64,000 nucleotides of DNA, taken from positions 682,001-746,000 of the forward strand of contig NZ_UHIP01000001.1 of NCBI RefSeq assembly GCF_900460245.1, written 5' to 3'. The notes under the pieces are model-generated. The model was not told the origin of the DNA, did not search any database, and was given only the letters and a program-made list of their open reading frames with translations. The translations under genes and the position numbers were made by a program. This DNA is from Vibrio fluvialis. GTDB lineage: Bacteria; Pseudomonadota; Gammaproteobacteria; Enterobacterales; Vibrionaceae. The first letter of the stretch is position 1. Every line of letters starts with the position of its first letter. Shown piece by piece: positions 39,102 through 48,600 of this stretch.

Positions 39102-39978
39102 TGCGCTGTCGGTGTTGACGCACCGCTTGGCGATAGTGATGTGGCTGAGCGCGCTGCTGTTTGCGCCGCTGGCCAGTGCGCAGCAGGAACTGGAAACGCC
39201 GATCCCGGCTACCGCCGCCAGTGCAGAAAACATGACGGTCTCTGCGATGGAAAAAGAGCAGGGTAATTCACGCACCATGGCATTGGGGAGCAGCAGTGGC
39301 GGAGGCGGTATTCCGGCCTTTACCATGACCACCAACCCAAATGGCGGCCAAGACTATTCGGTAAACCTGCAAATTCTCGCGTTGATGACCATGCTGGGCT
39401 TCCTGCCGGCCATGGTCATTCTGATGACGTCGTTTACCCGCATTGTGGTGGTGATGTCGATTCTGCGTCAGGCGATGGGTTTGCAGCAGACGCCATCCAA
39501 CCAGGTTATTATCGGTATCGCGATATTCCTGACCTTTTTCATTATGTCGCCAGTGCTGAATAAGATTAATGATCAGGCGATTCAGCCGTATCTCAATGAG
39601 CAGATCTCTGCTCGTCAGGCCTTTGACCTTGCTCAGGAACCAATGAAAGCGTTCATGCTTAAGCAGACGCGAGTGAAAGATCTCGAGACGTTCGTTAACA
39701 TTTCCGGTTCTGATGTGAAGAACCCGGAAGATGTTTCGATGGCGGTCCTGATTCCGGCCTTCATTACGTCGGAGCTGAAAACGGCGTTCCAGATTGGTTT
39801 TATGTTGTTCCTGCCGTTTTTGATTATCGACCTGGTGGTTGCCTCGGTGTTGATGGCGATGGGTATGATGATGCTCTCGCCGATGATTGTCTCATTGCCA
39901 TTTAAGCTGATGCTGTTTGTGCTGGTGGATGGATGGAACCTCATCCTTTCGACCCTGGCCGGCAGTTTTGCCATGTAG
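39079..39978 (+). CDS. fliP: Flagellar export gate protein FliP
   Basis: 299 residues. Unlike most integral membrane proteins FliP has a cleavable signal peptide; here residues 1-34 end at ASA before QQ. Four membrane helices follow, with family motifs [19 protein letters not shown] and [10 protein letters not shown]. Five copies form the core of the export gate with FliQ and FliR. fliQ begins 12 bases downstream. Confidence 0.96.
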   Translation: MIKKRLSNALSVLTHRLAIVMWLSALLFAPLASAQQELETPIPATAASAENMTVSAMEKEQGNSRTMALGSSSGGGGIPAFTMTTNPNGGQDYSVNLQILALMTMLGFLPAMVILMTSFTRIVVVMSILRQAMGLQQTPSNQVIIGIAIFLTFFIMSPVLNKINDQAIQPYLNEQISARQAFDLAQEPMKAFMLKQTRVKDLETFVNISGSDVKNPEDVSMAVLIPAFITSELKTAFQIGFMLFLPFLIIDLVVASVLMAMGMMMLSPMIVSLPFKLMLFVLVDGWNLILSTLAGSFAM

Positions 39979-39990
39979 CGGGAGAAGCAC

Positions 39991-40260
39991 ATGACCCCTG
40001 AAGTCTTTGTTGAACTGTTCCGTAATGCACTGTGGATGGTGCTGATCATGGTGTGTGCCATTATCGTTCCAAGCTTGTTGATTGGTTTGGTGGTGGCGGT
40101 GTTTCAGGCGGCAACTTCAATCAACGAACAGACGCTGAGCTTTCTGCCACGTCTGATTGTCACACTGTTGGCGCTCATGCTGTTTGCCCACTGGATGACG
40201 CAGATGATGATGGAATTCTTCTTCTCCATGGTCGAGCGTATACCTCAGGTGCTGTATTAG
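39991..40260 (+). CDS. fliQ: Flagellar export gate protein FliQ
   Basis: 89 residues, two membrane helices (about 16-38 and 53-75) separated by the family loop QAATSINEQTLSFLPR. GGGAGAAG before ATG 39991 is the ribosome site. Part of the FliPQR gate; fliR starts 8 bases after its stop. Confidence 0.96.
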   Translation: MTPEVFVELFRNALWMVLIMVCAIIVPSLLIGLVVAVFQAATSINEQTLSFLPRLIVTLLALMLFAHWMTQMMMEFFFSMVERIPQVLY

Positions 40261-40268
40261 GGCGGCTT

Positions 40269-41051
40269 ATGGAGTACCCAACCAGCGTCGTCCTCGACTT
40301 CATCGCCAACTACTTCTGGCCTTATGCCCGCATCTCCGCCATGTTGATGGTGATGTCGGTCACCGGTGCACGCTTTGTCTCTACCCGCATCCGCCTCTAT
40401 CTGGGGTTGGCGATCACGCTGGCTGTGATGCCTGCGATTCCGCAAGTGCCTGAAGATCTTGAACTGCTGTCGTTTAACGGTTTCCTGACCACGCTCAATC
40501 AGCTCATCATCGGAGTAGCGATGGGCATGGTGACGCAGTTTATGATTCAAACCTTCGTTATGCTTGGTCAGATTCTGGGTATGCAGTCGAGCCTGGGTTT
40601 TGCGTCCATGGTTGACCCGGCCAACGGACAAAACACGCCGCTGCTGGGCCAGTTGTTTATGTTTCTGGCCACGTTGTTTTTCCTTGCCAGTGATGGTCAC
40701 CTTAAGATGATTCATCTTCTGGTGCTGAGCTTCAAGAGCTTGCCGATTGGTACCGGAACGCTGACGGCAGTCGATTTTCGCGAGCTCTCCTTGTGGCTCG
40801 GTATCATGTTTAAGGTCGCGCTGAGTATGTCGCTGTCGGGCATTGTCGCGCTGCTCACCGTGAACTTGTCGTTTGGTGTGATGACGCGTGCTGCGCCGCA
40901 ATTGAACATCTTCTCACTGGGTTTTGCGTTTGCGCTGCTGGTTGGCCTGCTGTTGTGTTGGTACATCATCAGCGGACTCTATACGCACTATGAGCTATTC
41001 TGGACAGAGGGCGAGCAGCAAGTGTGCCGCCTGATACGTCTCGATTGTTGA
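40269..41051 (+). CDS. fliR: Flagellar export gate protein FliR
   Basis: 260 residues from ATG 40269 (MEYPTSVVLDF), the family start. The reading frame stays open back through fliQ to 40032, but that extension is not FliR. It has about six membrane helices and the typical NGFLTTLNQLIIGVAMG and LGFASMVDPANGQ stretches. One copy completes the FliP5Q4R1 gate. Confidence 0.94.
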   Translation: MEYPTSVVLDFIANYFWPYARISAMLMVMSVTGARFVSTRIRLYLGLAITLAVMPAIPQVPEDLELLSFNGFLTTLNQLIIGVAMGMVTQFMIQTFVMLGQILGMQSSLGFASMVDPANGQNTPLLGQLFMFLATLFFLASDGHLKMIHLLVLSFKSLPIGTGTLTAVDFRELSLWLGIMFKVALSMSLSGIVALLTVNLSFGVMTRAAPQLNIFSLGFAFALLVGLLLCWYIISGLYTHYELFWTEGEQQVCRLIRLDC

Positions 41052-41069
41052 CGCGTTTAGGAGGCTGAA

Positions 41070-42200
41070 TTGGCAGAATCAGACGGACAAGAAAGGACCG
41101 AAGAGGCCACGCCCCGAAGGTTGCAACAGGCTCGGGAAAAGGGCCAGGTTGCGCGTTCGAAGGAGTTGGCGTCGGTCTCAGTATTGGTGGTGGGCGCATT
41201 GTCACTGATGTGGTTTGGTGACGCACTGGCGCGCGGGCTGTATTCGGCCATGGGCCGCCTGTTCAACCTGAGTCGCGAAGAGATTTTCGACGTCAACAAG
41301 CTGTTCGATATCGTCTCCGGTGCGATGGTGAATTTACTGCTGCCGCTGCTGCTGATTCTGATTACCCTGTTTATTGCGGCGCTGATTGGTGCGGCAGGGG
41401 TGGGCGGCGTCAGTTTCTCTGCGGAAGCGGCGATGCCCAAGCTGTCGAAAATGAACCCGCTCAGCGGCCTTAAGCGAATGTTCGGCTTACAAAGCTGGGT
41501 GGAACTGCTGAAATCCATTCTCAAAGTACTGCTGGTGGCGGGCGTGGCGTTTTATCTGATTGAAGCGTCAAAGGAAGATCTGTTTCAGCTCAGTCTAGAT
41601 ATCTTCCCGCAAAACATCTTTCACGCGCTGGATATCCTGCTTAACTTCGTCTTGCTGATTAGCTGCTCACTGTTGGTGGTGGTGGCGATCGACGTGCCGT
41701 TTCAGATCTGGCAACACGCCAACCAACTGAAAATGACCAAACAGGAAGTGAAAGACGAATACAAAGACACCGAAGGTAAGCCGGAAGTCAAAGGCCGGAT
41801 TCGTATGCTGCAACGAGAAGCGGCGCAGCGTCGTATGATGGCGGATGTGCCGCAGGCCGATGTCATCATTACCAACCCGGATCATTTCTCGGTCGCCTTG
41901 CGCTACAAACAAAATAGCGACAGAGCGCCGGTCGTTGTGGCCAAAGGTATAGACCATCTGGCACTGAAGATTCGCGAAGTGGCCCGCGAGCACGAAATCA
42001 TGATTGTCCCCGCACCGCCGCTCGCTCGCGCGCTGTATCACACCACCGAACTGGAGCAGGAAATTCCGGACGGATTGTTTGTCGCGGTGGCTCAGGTGCT
42101 GGCGTACGTGTTCCAGTTGAAACAATACCGCCGTAAAGGTGGTCAGCGTCCGCATCTCAAAGAAGAGAATATGCCGATTCCGCCGGATATGCGCTACTAA
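41070..42200 (+). CDS. flhB: Flagellar export apparatus protein FlhB
   Basis: 376 residues: four membrane helices (about 30-215) and a cytoplasmic domain that switches export from hook to filament parts. The start codon is TTG 41070, fixed by a strong AGGAGG at 41059-41064. At residues 269-272, where Salmonella FlhB has the self-cleaving NPTH, this protein reads NPDH. The cleavable Asn269-Pro270 bond is kept but the third residue is Asp. Last gene of the fliK operon, followed by a strong inverted repeat. Confidence 0.95.
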   Translation: MAESDGQERTEEATPRRLQQAREKGQVARSKELASVSVLVVGALSLMWFGDALARGLYSAMGRLFNLSREEIFDVNKLFDIVSGAMVNLLLPLLLILITLFIAALIGAAGVGGVSFSAEAAMPKLSKMNPLSGLKRMFGLQSWVELLKSILKVLLVAGVAFYLIEASKEDLFQLSLDIFPQNIFHALDILLNFVLLISCSLLVVVAIDVPFQIWQHANQLKMTKQEVKDEYKDTEGKPEVKGRIRMLQREAAQRRMMADVPQADVIITNPDHFSVALRYKQNSDRAPVVVAKGIDHLALKIREVAREHEIMIVPAPPLARALYHTTELEQEIPDGLFVAVAQVLAYVFQLKQYRRKGGQRPHLKEENMPIPPDMRY

Positions 42201-42211
42201 CGCCATCAACG

Positions 42212-42237
42212 ACAACGCCCCAAACTTGGGGCGTTGT
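42212..42237. terminator. Inverted repeat/terminator between flhB and smrB
   Basis: ACAACGCCCCAA-AC-TTGGGGCGTTGT, a 12-base perfect stem between convergent genes. The T-tract is weak on both sides. Confidence 0.7.
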
Positions 42238-42238
42238 G

Positions 42239-42793
42239 TTATTTCTCCGGGATCGACAGCAGCACCAGCAGGGCACCATCACCGCCAAACTCGAGTGGAG
42301 CTTGGTGGAATGCCAGCACATCCGGATGCTGCGCCAGCCAAAGCGGCACTTTCTGTTTAAGAATGTGCTTGCCGATGCCGTGCTGCACGCAGGCACAATG
42401 CACGCCTTCTTTAATGCAGTAGGCGATCATCGCGCCCAGTTCACGTTTGGCTTCCTGTTGCGTCATGCCGTGCATATCAAGGAATACGTCCGGCACGTAC
42501 ACGCCACGACGTAATCTTTTTACTTCATACTTCGATACATCTCCGCGCGCATAGCGTGTCGGCCCTTCATCGCTCAATACCGGAACAAACTCATCTGAAA
42601 AATAGAAGTCGTTGTCGCTCGCTTCACGTGCGCTACGGCGGATTTCTTTTTGTTTGGGGTTTCTGTTTGGCTGCTGGATTATGGTATCCTGCGAAAACTT
42701 TTTAACGCCCTTTACTGCATCCTGAAATAAAGCGAAATCGTCATCAGCATCGAATTCATGATCGTCGTTGAAATCGGTGTCTTTTTTGCTCAT
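42239..42793 (-). CDS. smrB: SmrB, Smr-domain endonuclease for ribosome rescue
   Basis: 184 residues. N-terminal acidic region, then a C-terminal Smr domain (about 95-180) with LDMHGMTQQEA (usual DLHG, here DMHG) and HGIGKHILK plus PLEFGGDGALLVLL. In E. coli SmrB cuts mRNA between collided ribosomes. It is divergent from prmB with a 64-base spacer, an arrangement also seen in E. coli. Confidence 0.92.
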   Translation of the reverse strand: MSKKDTDFNDDHEFDADDDFALFQDAVKGVKKFSQDTIIQQPNRNPKQKEIRRSAREASDNDFYFSDEFVPVLSDEGPTRYARGDVSKYEVKRLRRGVYVPDVFLDMHGMTQQEAKRELGAMIAYCIKEGVHCACVQHGIGKHILKQKVPLWLAQHPDVLAFHQAPLEFGGDGALLVLLSIPEK

Positions 42794-42857
42794 TAGGGAA
42801 TAGATATTCTGTTGTTAATCGGAATTGGCAGTATTGTAGCGCTTTTCGGAGGCAATT

Positions 42858-43790
42858 TTGGATAAGATTTTTGTAGATGAAGCGGTTTCTGAGCTGCATA
42901 CGCTTCAAGATATGATTCGTTGGACGGTTAGCCGCTTTAATGCTGCGAATTTATTTTACGGTCACGGCACCGATAACGCATGGGATGAAGCGGTTCAACT
43001 GATCCTGCCAACTCTGTATTTGCCGATTGACGTGCCTCCTCATGTGTTGAACTCTCGTTTGACCAGCAGCGAACGCCTGCGCGTGGTTGAACGTGTCATT
43101 AAGCGAATCAAAGACCGCACACCAGTGGCTTACCTGACGAACAAAGCTTGGTTCTGTGGCCTGGAATTCTTCGTTGATGAGCGTGTGCTGGTGCCGCGTT
43201 CACCGATTGGCGAACTGATTCAAGCTCAGTTTGAACCTTGGCTGGTGAATGAACCTACCCGCATCATGGACCTGTGTACCGGAAGTGGCTGTATCGCGAT
43301 TGCGTGTGCGCACGCTTTCCCGGATGCGGAAGTCGACGCGATTGATATCTCAGCCGACGCGCTGCAGGTCGCAGAGCAGAACATTCAGGACCATGGTCTG
43401 GAGCAGCAAGTCTTCCCGATTCGTTCGGATCTGTTCCGTGATCTGCCTAAAGAGCAGTACGACATCATCGTGACGAACCCGCCGTATGTGGATCAGGAAG
43501 ACATGAACAGCCTGCCGGATGAGTTCAAGCATGAGCCTGAACTGGGTCTGGCTGCGGGTACTGACGGCCTGAAACTGGTGCGACGCATTCTGGCGAACGC
43601 GCCACACTATCTGACTGAAAAAGGTATTCTGGTGTGTGAAGTGGGTAACTCAATGATTCACCTGATGGATCAATACCCGCATATTCCATTTACCTGGCTG
43701 GAGTTCGAGAACGGCGGTCACGGCGTGTTCCTGCTGACCCGCGAACAGCTGGTTGAGTGTGCGAGCGATTTCTCGCTCTACCGCGACTAA
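42858..43790 (+). CDS. prmB: 50S ribosomal protein L3 glutamine methyltransferase PrmB
   Basis: 310 residues; methylates a glutamine of ribosomal protein L3. SAM-binding motif [13 protein letters not shown] (about 131-143) and the catalytic NPPY motif (VTNPPYVDQ) are both present. The start codon is TTG 42858, five bases after CGGAGG (42847-42852). aroC follows after a terminator, as in E. coli. Confidence 0.95.
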   Translation: MDKIFVDEAVSELHTLQDMIRWTVSRFNAANLFYGHGTDNAWDEAVQLILPTLYLPIDVPPHVLNSRLTSSERLRVVERVIKRIKDRTPVAYLTNKAWFCGLEFFVDERVLVPRSPIGELIQAQFEPWLVNEPTRIMDLCTGSGCIAIACAHAFPDAEVDAIDISADALQVAEQNIQDHGLEQQVFPIRSDLFRDLPKEQYDIIVTNPPYVDQEDMNSLPDEFKHEPELGLAAGTDGLKLVRRILANAPHYLTEKGILVCEVGNSMIHLMDQYPHIPFTWLEFENGGHGVFLLTREQLVECASDFSLYRD

Positions 43791-43803
43791 GCAAACAGAC
43801 GGT

Positions 43804-43831
43804 AAAGCCGGCCACTGCGCCGGCTTTTTTG
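43804..43831 (+). terminator. Intrinsic terminator after prmB
   Basis: AAAGCCGGC-CACTGC-GCCGGCTTTTTT. Confidence 0.88.
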
Positions 43832-43962
43832 TACCTCGCGAAATTGTTCGATTTTGGGGCTTTACATCATTTCGTAATAAAGCGACTATGAATCCACGAA
43901 GAATTGTAATGTGTACCGTGAGCCAAACGTTCAGGCTTGCGGAAACCTAATTTGAGGAAGTA

Positions 43963-45048
43963 ATGGCAGGAAACAGTATCGGACAACATTTCCGAGTGAC
44001 GACATTCGGAGAAAGTCACGGTATCGCACTGGGATGTATCGTTGACGGTTGCCCTCCGGGCTTAGAGATCAGTGAAGCAGATTTGCAGGTGGATTTGGAT
44101 CGCCGCCGTCCTGGCACGTCACGCTATACCACACAGCGTCGTGAGCCGGATGAAGTGAAAATCCTATCGGGTGTGTTTGAAGGCAAAACCACAGGCACGT
44201 CAATTGGTCTGCTGATTGAAAACACCGATCAACGCTCCAAAGATTATTCCGACATTAAAGACAAGTTCCGTCCGGGTCATGCGGACTATACCTACCATCA
44301 GAAATACGGCATTCGTGATTACCGTGGCGGCGGCCGTTCGTCGGCGCGTGAAACTGCGATGCGCGTAGCGGCTGGCGGCATTGCCAAGAAATACCTCAAG
44401 CAGGAATTCGGCGTTGAGATTCGCGCTTATCTGTCACAGATGGGCGATGTGTCGATCGACAAAGTGGACTGGAATGAAATCGACAACAACGCGTTCTTCT
44501 GTCCGGATGTAGATAAAGTTGACGCGTTTGACCAACTGATTCGTGACCTGAAAAAAGAAGGTGATTCGATTGGTGCCAAGATTCAGGTTGTGGCAACTAA
44601 TGTGCCTGTGGGTCTCGGTGAGCCAGTGTTTGATCGCCTGGATGCCGATATCGCTCACGCACTGATGAGCATCAACGCGGTAAAAGGCGTAGAAATCGGT
44701 GATGGTTTTGATGTGGTGAATCAGAAAGGTAGCCAACATCGTGATCCTCTGACCCCGGAAGGCTTTGCCAGCAATCATGCCGGCGGCATTCTTGGCGGTA
44801 TTTCAACGGGTCAGGATGTTGTGGCAAACATTGCCCTTAAACCAACATCAAGCATCACGGTTCCCGGTGATACAATTACTCGCACCGGTGAAGCGACTCA
44901 GTTGATCACCAAAGGTCGTCATGATCCTTGTGTGGGTATTCGTGCGGTGCCCATCGCTGAAGCGATGCTGGCGATCGTACTGCTGGATCATCTGCTGCGT
45001 CACCGTGGCCAGAACCACGGCGTACACACCGAAACACCAGTGATTTAA
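43963..45048 (+). CDS. aroC: Chorismate synthase
   Basis: 361 residues. Last step of the shikimate pathway: converts 5-enolpyruvylshikimate-3-phosphate to chorismate with reduced FMN. Signatures: [18 protein letters not shown] at the start, [19 protein letters not shown] in the middle, and [17 protein letters not shown] near the end. GAGGAAG lies just before ATG 43963. Its stop shares TTAA (45045-45048) with the stop of the convergent LysR gene. Confidence 0.98.
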   Translation: MAGNSIGQHFRVTTFGESHGIALGCIVDGCPPGLEISEADLQVDLDRRRPGTSRYTTQRREPDEVKILSGVFEGKTTGTSIGLLIENTDQRSKDYSDIKDKFRPGHADYTYHQKYGIRDYRGGGRSSARETAMRVAAGGIAKKYLKQEFGVEIRAYLSQMGDVSIDKVDWNEIDNNAFFCPDVDKVDAFDQLIRDLKKEGDSIGAKIQVVATNVPVGLGEPVFDRLDADIAHALMSINAVKGVEIGDGFDVVNQKGSQHRDPLTPEGFASNHAGGILGGISTGQDVVANIALKPTSSITVPGDTITRTGEATQLITKGRHDPCVGIRAVPIAEAMLAIVLLDHLLRHRGQNHGVHTETPVI

Positions 45049-45971
45049 TCATTACTGTTTAATTTGGGAGGTAGCCGCTTAGCCAGCTCCTCCCAGATTG
45101 TCGTTGCCGCCCGGCTACGACTGGAGCGCCCAATGCAGAGCAGTTGAATCGGCTCTTGTTCCGCAGGCACAAACTCCTTAAGCACTTCAACCAAATCTCC
45201 CTTTGCCAGCCACGGCTGTAACAACGTCAGATCGGCATAGATAACCCCGTTATCCAGCATGGCGAGATCGATCAAACTTCGTACGTCATCCGTCGCCAGA
45301 CTTGCAGGTACGGCAACAGAAACCACCGTATCCTCACCTTTTTCCTGAAACGACCAGTGGTCGTGAGCACCACTACGTGGTTTAAAAACAAGACATTGAT
45401 GCTTCGTCAGTTGTTCAGGATGAGTTGGTACACCAAAGCGGCTGAGATAGCCGGGGCTGGCGGCGAAACAACGTCGCTTGTGTCCTATTTTCTTGGCGAC
45501 CTGTTGTGAATCCGGCAGGTGTCCGACGCGAATGGCGATATCGATTTGTTGGTCAATCAGATCGGTAAAGTTGTCGTCGAAACTCAGTTCAAGCGTAATG
45601 TTGGGATACAACTGGCGCAGCGCATGAATCTCAGGAATGACCACTTGCTGGCCAAACAGGGTCGCACAACTGATTTTTACCGTGCCCGATGGGGCAGAGC
45701 TGGCGCTGTCAATCAGAGCGTCAATGTCTCCAAGCAAGGAGGGTAACCCATGGCTGAGCGCCAGCAATTCTTGGCCGAGTTCGGTGAGACGCAATTGCCG
45801 CGTCGTCCGATGCAGCACTGGTTGGCCTAACAGCTCTTCGAGTTGGACGATTTTCTTGCTGACTGACGAACGCGGAAGGCGTAATTGCTGAGCCGCTCGT
45901 TGAAAGCTGCCTTGCTCAATCACCTGATGTAACAAAGGAAGCAGATTCAGAATACGTTGGTTGATGTTCAT
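45045..45971 (-). CDS. LysR-family transcriptional regulator next to an SDR gene
   Basis: 308 residues. N-terminal winged helix-turn-helix (about 1-62: [22 protein letters not shown]) and a substrate-binding domain (about 90-295). It belongs to the CrgA/AaeR-like group by general look, but I cannot name it. It is divergent from a short-chain dehydrogenase gene; the 94-base spacer holds a dyad, so control of that gene and itself is likely. Effector unknown. Confidence 0.85.
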   Translation of the reverse strand: MNINQRILNLLPLLHQVIEQGSFQRAAQQLRLPRSSVSKKIVQLEELLGQPVLHRTTRQLRLTELGQELLALSHGLPSLLGDIDALIDSASSAPSGTVKISCATLFGQQVVIPEIHALRQLYPNITLELSFDDNFTDLIDQQIDIAIRVGHLPDSQQVAKKIGHKRRCFAASPGYLSRFGVPTHPEQLTKHQCLVFKPRSGAHDHWSFQEKGEDTVVSVAVPASLATDDVRSLIDLAMLDNGVIYADLTLLQPWLAKGDLVEVLKEFVPAEQEPIQLLCIGRSSRSRAATTIWEELAKRLPPKLNSND

Positions 45972-45976
45972 AAGTT

Positions 45977-45995
45977 CTCATTTGGAAACTTTGAG
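45977..45995. promoter_or_regulatory. LysR-type dyad between the regulator and SDR genes
   Basis: CTCA-N11-TGAG (45977-45980 and 45992-45995). The 11-base centre is typical of LysR boxes (T-N11-A). It lies right before the regulator's own start codon. Confidence 0.5.
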
Positions 45996-46065
45996 TTGAA
46001 TTATTGGTGCCTTATTGGAATGTATAAAAGCGCATATTCTAGTCGCTGTCCACTAAGGAGAGCTT

Positions 46066-46800
46066 ATGAAACAGAAAACGTATTTGGTTACCGGTGGTAG
46101 CGCCGGAATTGGCTTAGCGACAACCCGATCGCTCCTGGAGCAGGGAGATCGCGTCATTATTACGGGAAGAAGTGCAGAAAAGTTGGCTGAGGTAGCCCAG
46201 TCACTCTCCGGAGATTTGCACTGGGTGGTCGCAGACAACGGTCAACTGTCTGATATTCAGGCTCTGGGTGACATGTTGCAACGAGAAAGCTGGCAACTGG
46301 ATGGCGCGGTATTAAATGCTGGTGTGTATCAGCCCAACATCATCGGCGAATCCAGCGAAGAAGCGTTTGATCACACCTTTGATATCAACGTCAAAGGGAC
46401 TTTCTTTACGATACAGGCGCTGCTGCCTGTATTAAGCCGTGGCGCGAGCCTGGTGGTGATCTCAAGTCTGGTGGTGGAAAAAGCGTTTGCGCACTCCAGT
46501 TTTTATATGGCCAGCAAATCGGCACTCGAAGGCTTGATGGCCGGAATGAGCCTCGATCTGGCAGACAGAGGGATTCGCATCAACTCGGTACAACCGGGAG
46601 TGACAGCCACCGAAATTCAAGGTAAATCGGGGATGGACGATACACAAATTGCCGAATTGCATCAGTGGATGGCATCGACGCCGCTAGGGCGTATCTTGAT
46701 GCCGGAAGATATCGTGCCGTCGATTCGCTTTTTACTCAATGACGGTTCACTGGGTATGCGCCATGCTAAACTGCTGATTGATGCCGGAATGAATCTGTAA
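46066..46800 (+). CDS. Short-chain dehydrogenase/reductase
   Basis: 244 residues, classical SDR: NAD(P) motif TGGSAGIGLA (residues 9-18), NAG motif (LNAGVYQ, about 87), and catalytic Ser-Tyr-Lys in VVISSLVVEK and FYMASKS. The substrate cannot be read from sequence. The basic residues after the first strand (GRSAEKL) favour NADP(H). CTAAGGAGA just upstream is a strong ribosome site. Expressed divergently from the LysR gene, probably under its control. Confidence 0.88.
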   Translation: MKQKTYLVTGGSAGIGLATTRSLLEQGDRVIITGRSAEKLAEVAQSLSGDLHWVVADNGQLSDIQALGDMLQRESWQLDGAVLNAGVYQPNIIGESSEEAFDHTFDINVKGTFFTIQALLPVLSRGASLVVISSLVVEKAFAHSSFYMASKSALEGLMAGMSLDLADRGIRINSVQPGVTATEIQGKSGMDDTQIAELHQWMASTPLGRILMPEDIVPSIRFLLNDGSLGMRHAKLLIDAGMNL

Positions 46801-46802
46801 AT

Positions 46803-46829
46803 AAAACGCCCTCAAATGAGGGCGTTTTT
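46803..46829. terminator. Bidirectional terminator after the SDR gene
   Basis: AAAACGCCCTCA-AA-TGAGGGCGTTTT. Also serves the convergent gene ending at 46846. Confidence 0.85.
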
Positions 46830-46845
46830 ATCGTTCAGCATAAAC

Positions 46846-47469
46846 TCAGTGCAGTGAGTTTTCCGTTTCCAGATGGAACGATGGCAAACGCCATTTGAAA
46901 CGCACGGCAGCCATGCGCAGCGTATAGCCGACCACCAAGGTCACGATGGTGCTGGTAACATCATTGACGCCCAGTTCCAACATCGCCAGATACAGGCCAG
47001 AGGCAACCAGTGTCACCGAGGCGTACAACTCATCGTGCAGCACCAGCGGTTGTTGACGACAGATTAAATCGCGCAGCAGGCCACCAAACACACCCGTCAC
47101 CAGCGCGGAAACCATACAGATCATCGCGTGATGCCCCATCCCCATGGCGATTTTTGTGCCGATGATACTAAACACGATCAGCCCCAGCGCATCCAAACGA
47201 ATAAACAATCCTTTGAGTTTTATGACCCATTTGTAGATCCCGGTGGTCAGGACACCAGCGATACACGTGATCGCCAGAAACTCCGGATTCTTAACCCAAC
47301 CGAGCGGATAGTGACCCAGCAAAATATCCCTAACGGTGCCACCGCCAATCGCGGTAGCGCTGGCAACCAGCATGACTCCAAACCAATCCATTTTGCGTCG
47401 GCCTGCGCTTAATGCGCCTGTCATGGCTTCCGCGGTAATCCCGATAATATATAAAACACTCAAAAGCAT
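46846..47469 (-). CDS. TRIC/UPF0126 family membrane protein (YicG-like)
   Basis: 207 residues, about seven membrane helices. Two internal repeats are visible, each with a glycine-rich motif followed by RD: GGGTVRDILLG (about residue 43) and GGLLRDLICRQQP (about 128). This is the UPF0126 family, prokaryotic relatives of trimeric intracellular cation channels; some have been linked to glycine transport. Start ATG 47469 gives the family start MLLSVLYIIG; an upstream in-frame ATG at 47511 adds a basic leader that is unlikely. Confidence 0.85.
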   Translation of the reverse strand: MLLSVLYIIGITAEAMTGALSAGRRKMDWFGVMLVASATAIGGGTVRDILLGHYPLGWVKNPEFLAITCIAGVLTTGIYKWVIKLKGLFIRLDALGLIVFSIIGTKIAMGMGHHAMICMVSALVTGVFGGLLRDLICRQQPLVLHDELYASVTLVASGLYLAMLELGVNDVTSTIVTLVVGYTLRMAAVRFKWRLPSFHLETENSLH

Positions 47470-47664
47470 CGAAAAAGACCCTATGAATCGTGTGCGCCGC
47501 AAAAGGCGCAAGTGTAGAGGGAAAGGGGGCGATTGACGAATGAGATTTTGTGCAAAGAAACCGTTTGCTGGATTACTAAAACTAATGAACCTAGTTGCAA
47601 TCCTTTACCCGGGACGAAAAAATCGCGAGAATGCACCGCGTCGACGACCTTTAGCCGTAATGTT

Positions 47665-48195
47665 ATGACTCACCACTACACAGATTTAATCACCATTTTT
47701 AACGATACTTTCTTTGCCCCGTTCAACACTAAGTTAGAACTGGGGGGCGATGAGCCTATTTATCTGCCTGCCGATGAGACAGTGCCGCATCACCGTATCG
47801 TTTTCGCACGCGGGTTTTACGCTTCGGCGTTGCATGAGATTGCTCACTGGTGTGTCGCCGGACCACAGCGGCGCCTGCTGGAAGATTTTGGCTACTGGTA
47901 TGAGCCGGATGGCCGCACCGAAGCGGTTCAGGCGCAGTTTGAGAAAGTGGAAGTTCGCCCGCAGGCGTATGAGTGGATTTTGTCGCTGAGTGCAGGCTTT
48001 CCTTTTACGGTCAGTTGTGACAACCTTAACGGCGATTTTGAGCCTGACCGACTGGCGTTTATGCGCAAGGTACATCAAGAAGTACTGAGTATTTTAGACG
48101 CAGGACTACCACAGCGGGTGAGCATGCTGTCGAACGCACTGCGTGCTTTCTACCACATTGCCCCACTGGCTCCAGACCAATTTATTGTGAAGTAA
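47665..48195 (+). CDS. epmC: EpmC, elongation factor P hydroxylase
   Basis: 176 residues (YfcM family). EpmC hydroxylates the beta-lysylated lysine of elongation factor P. The metal-binding HExxH-like motif HEIAHW gives His57, Glu58 and His61. Start ATG 47665 (MTHHYTDLI) agrees with family length; the frame is open back to 47533 but that part is not conserved. yfcL follows 10 bases later, the same pair as in E. coli. Confidence 0.9.
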   Translation: MTHHYTDLITIFNDTFFAPFNTKLELGGDEPIYLPADETVPHHRIVFARGFYASALHEIAHWCVAGPQRRLLEDFGYWYEPDGRTEAVQAQFEKVEVRPQAYEWILSLSAGFPFTVSCDNLNGDFEPDRLAFMRKVHQEVLSILDAGLPQRVSMLSNALRAFYHIAPLAPDQFIVK

Positions 48196-48205
48196 CGAGA
48201 TAAGC

Positions 48206-48469
48206 ATGATTATTGAATTTGAAGAAAAACTCCTTGAGCTGATTGATACCCGAATTGCAACAGCATCAGACGATGAACTGTTTGCTGGTGGCTATCTGCG
48301 TGGTCATATCTCGTTATCGGCAGCGGCGTGTGAAGACGACGGCGTGCAGGACGTGGAAGAGTTGAAAAACCGCATTGAGCAGAGCCTGGAAGCGGCGCGC
48401 TCTGAACTGAATCCGGCTGATCGTGTCATTGTTTCTGATCTGTGGCGTGAACTGGCCGCTCAGGCCTGA
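48206..48469 (+). CDS. YfcL family protein
   Basis: 87 residues, acidic and helical (FEEKLLELIDTRI, then VEELKNRIEQSLEAARSEL). Matches YfcL, found beside epmC in enterobacteria; function unknown. It is last in the epmC-yfcL pair and is followed by a long terminator. Confidence 0.82.
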   Translation: MIIEFEEKLLELIDTRIATASDDELFAGGYLRGHISLSAAACEDDGVQDVEELKNRIEQSLEAARSELNPADRVIVSDLWRELAAQA

Positions 48470-48489
48470 TTCGAGTCTTAAAGGTTGCC

Positions 48490-48534
48490 TATAAGGAGTC
48501 ATTCAATTTATTTGAATGACTCCTTATAATTTTT
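48490..48534 (+). terminator. Long perfect terminator after yfcL
   Basis: Two 17-base arms (48490-48506 and 48512-48528) pair without mismatch around a 5-base TTTAT loop, then TTTTT. The left arm itself contains AAGGAG. Confidence 0.85.
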
Positions 48535-48600
48535 GCGATTGTTACCTTGGTGGCGAATGTTTAATCTAACAACATCAAACGAGCACTGAGGGTTATCATC

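Noticed and set aside
40032..40268. Upstream extension of the fliR frame through fliQ
   Set aside because: It would use the fliQ sequence in another frame; FliR family proteins begin at the methionine at 40269.
47533..47664. Longer start for epmC
   Set aside because: The added 44 residues are Cys/Thr-rich with no family match; the start at 47665 gives the usual length.
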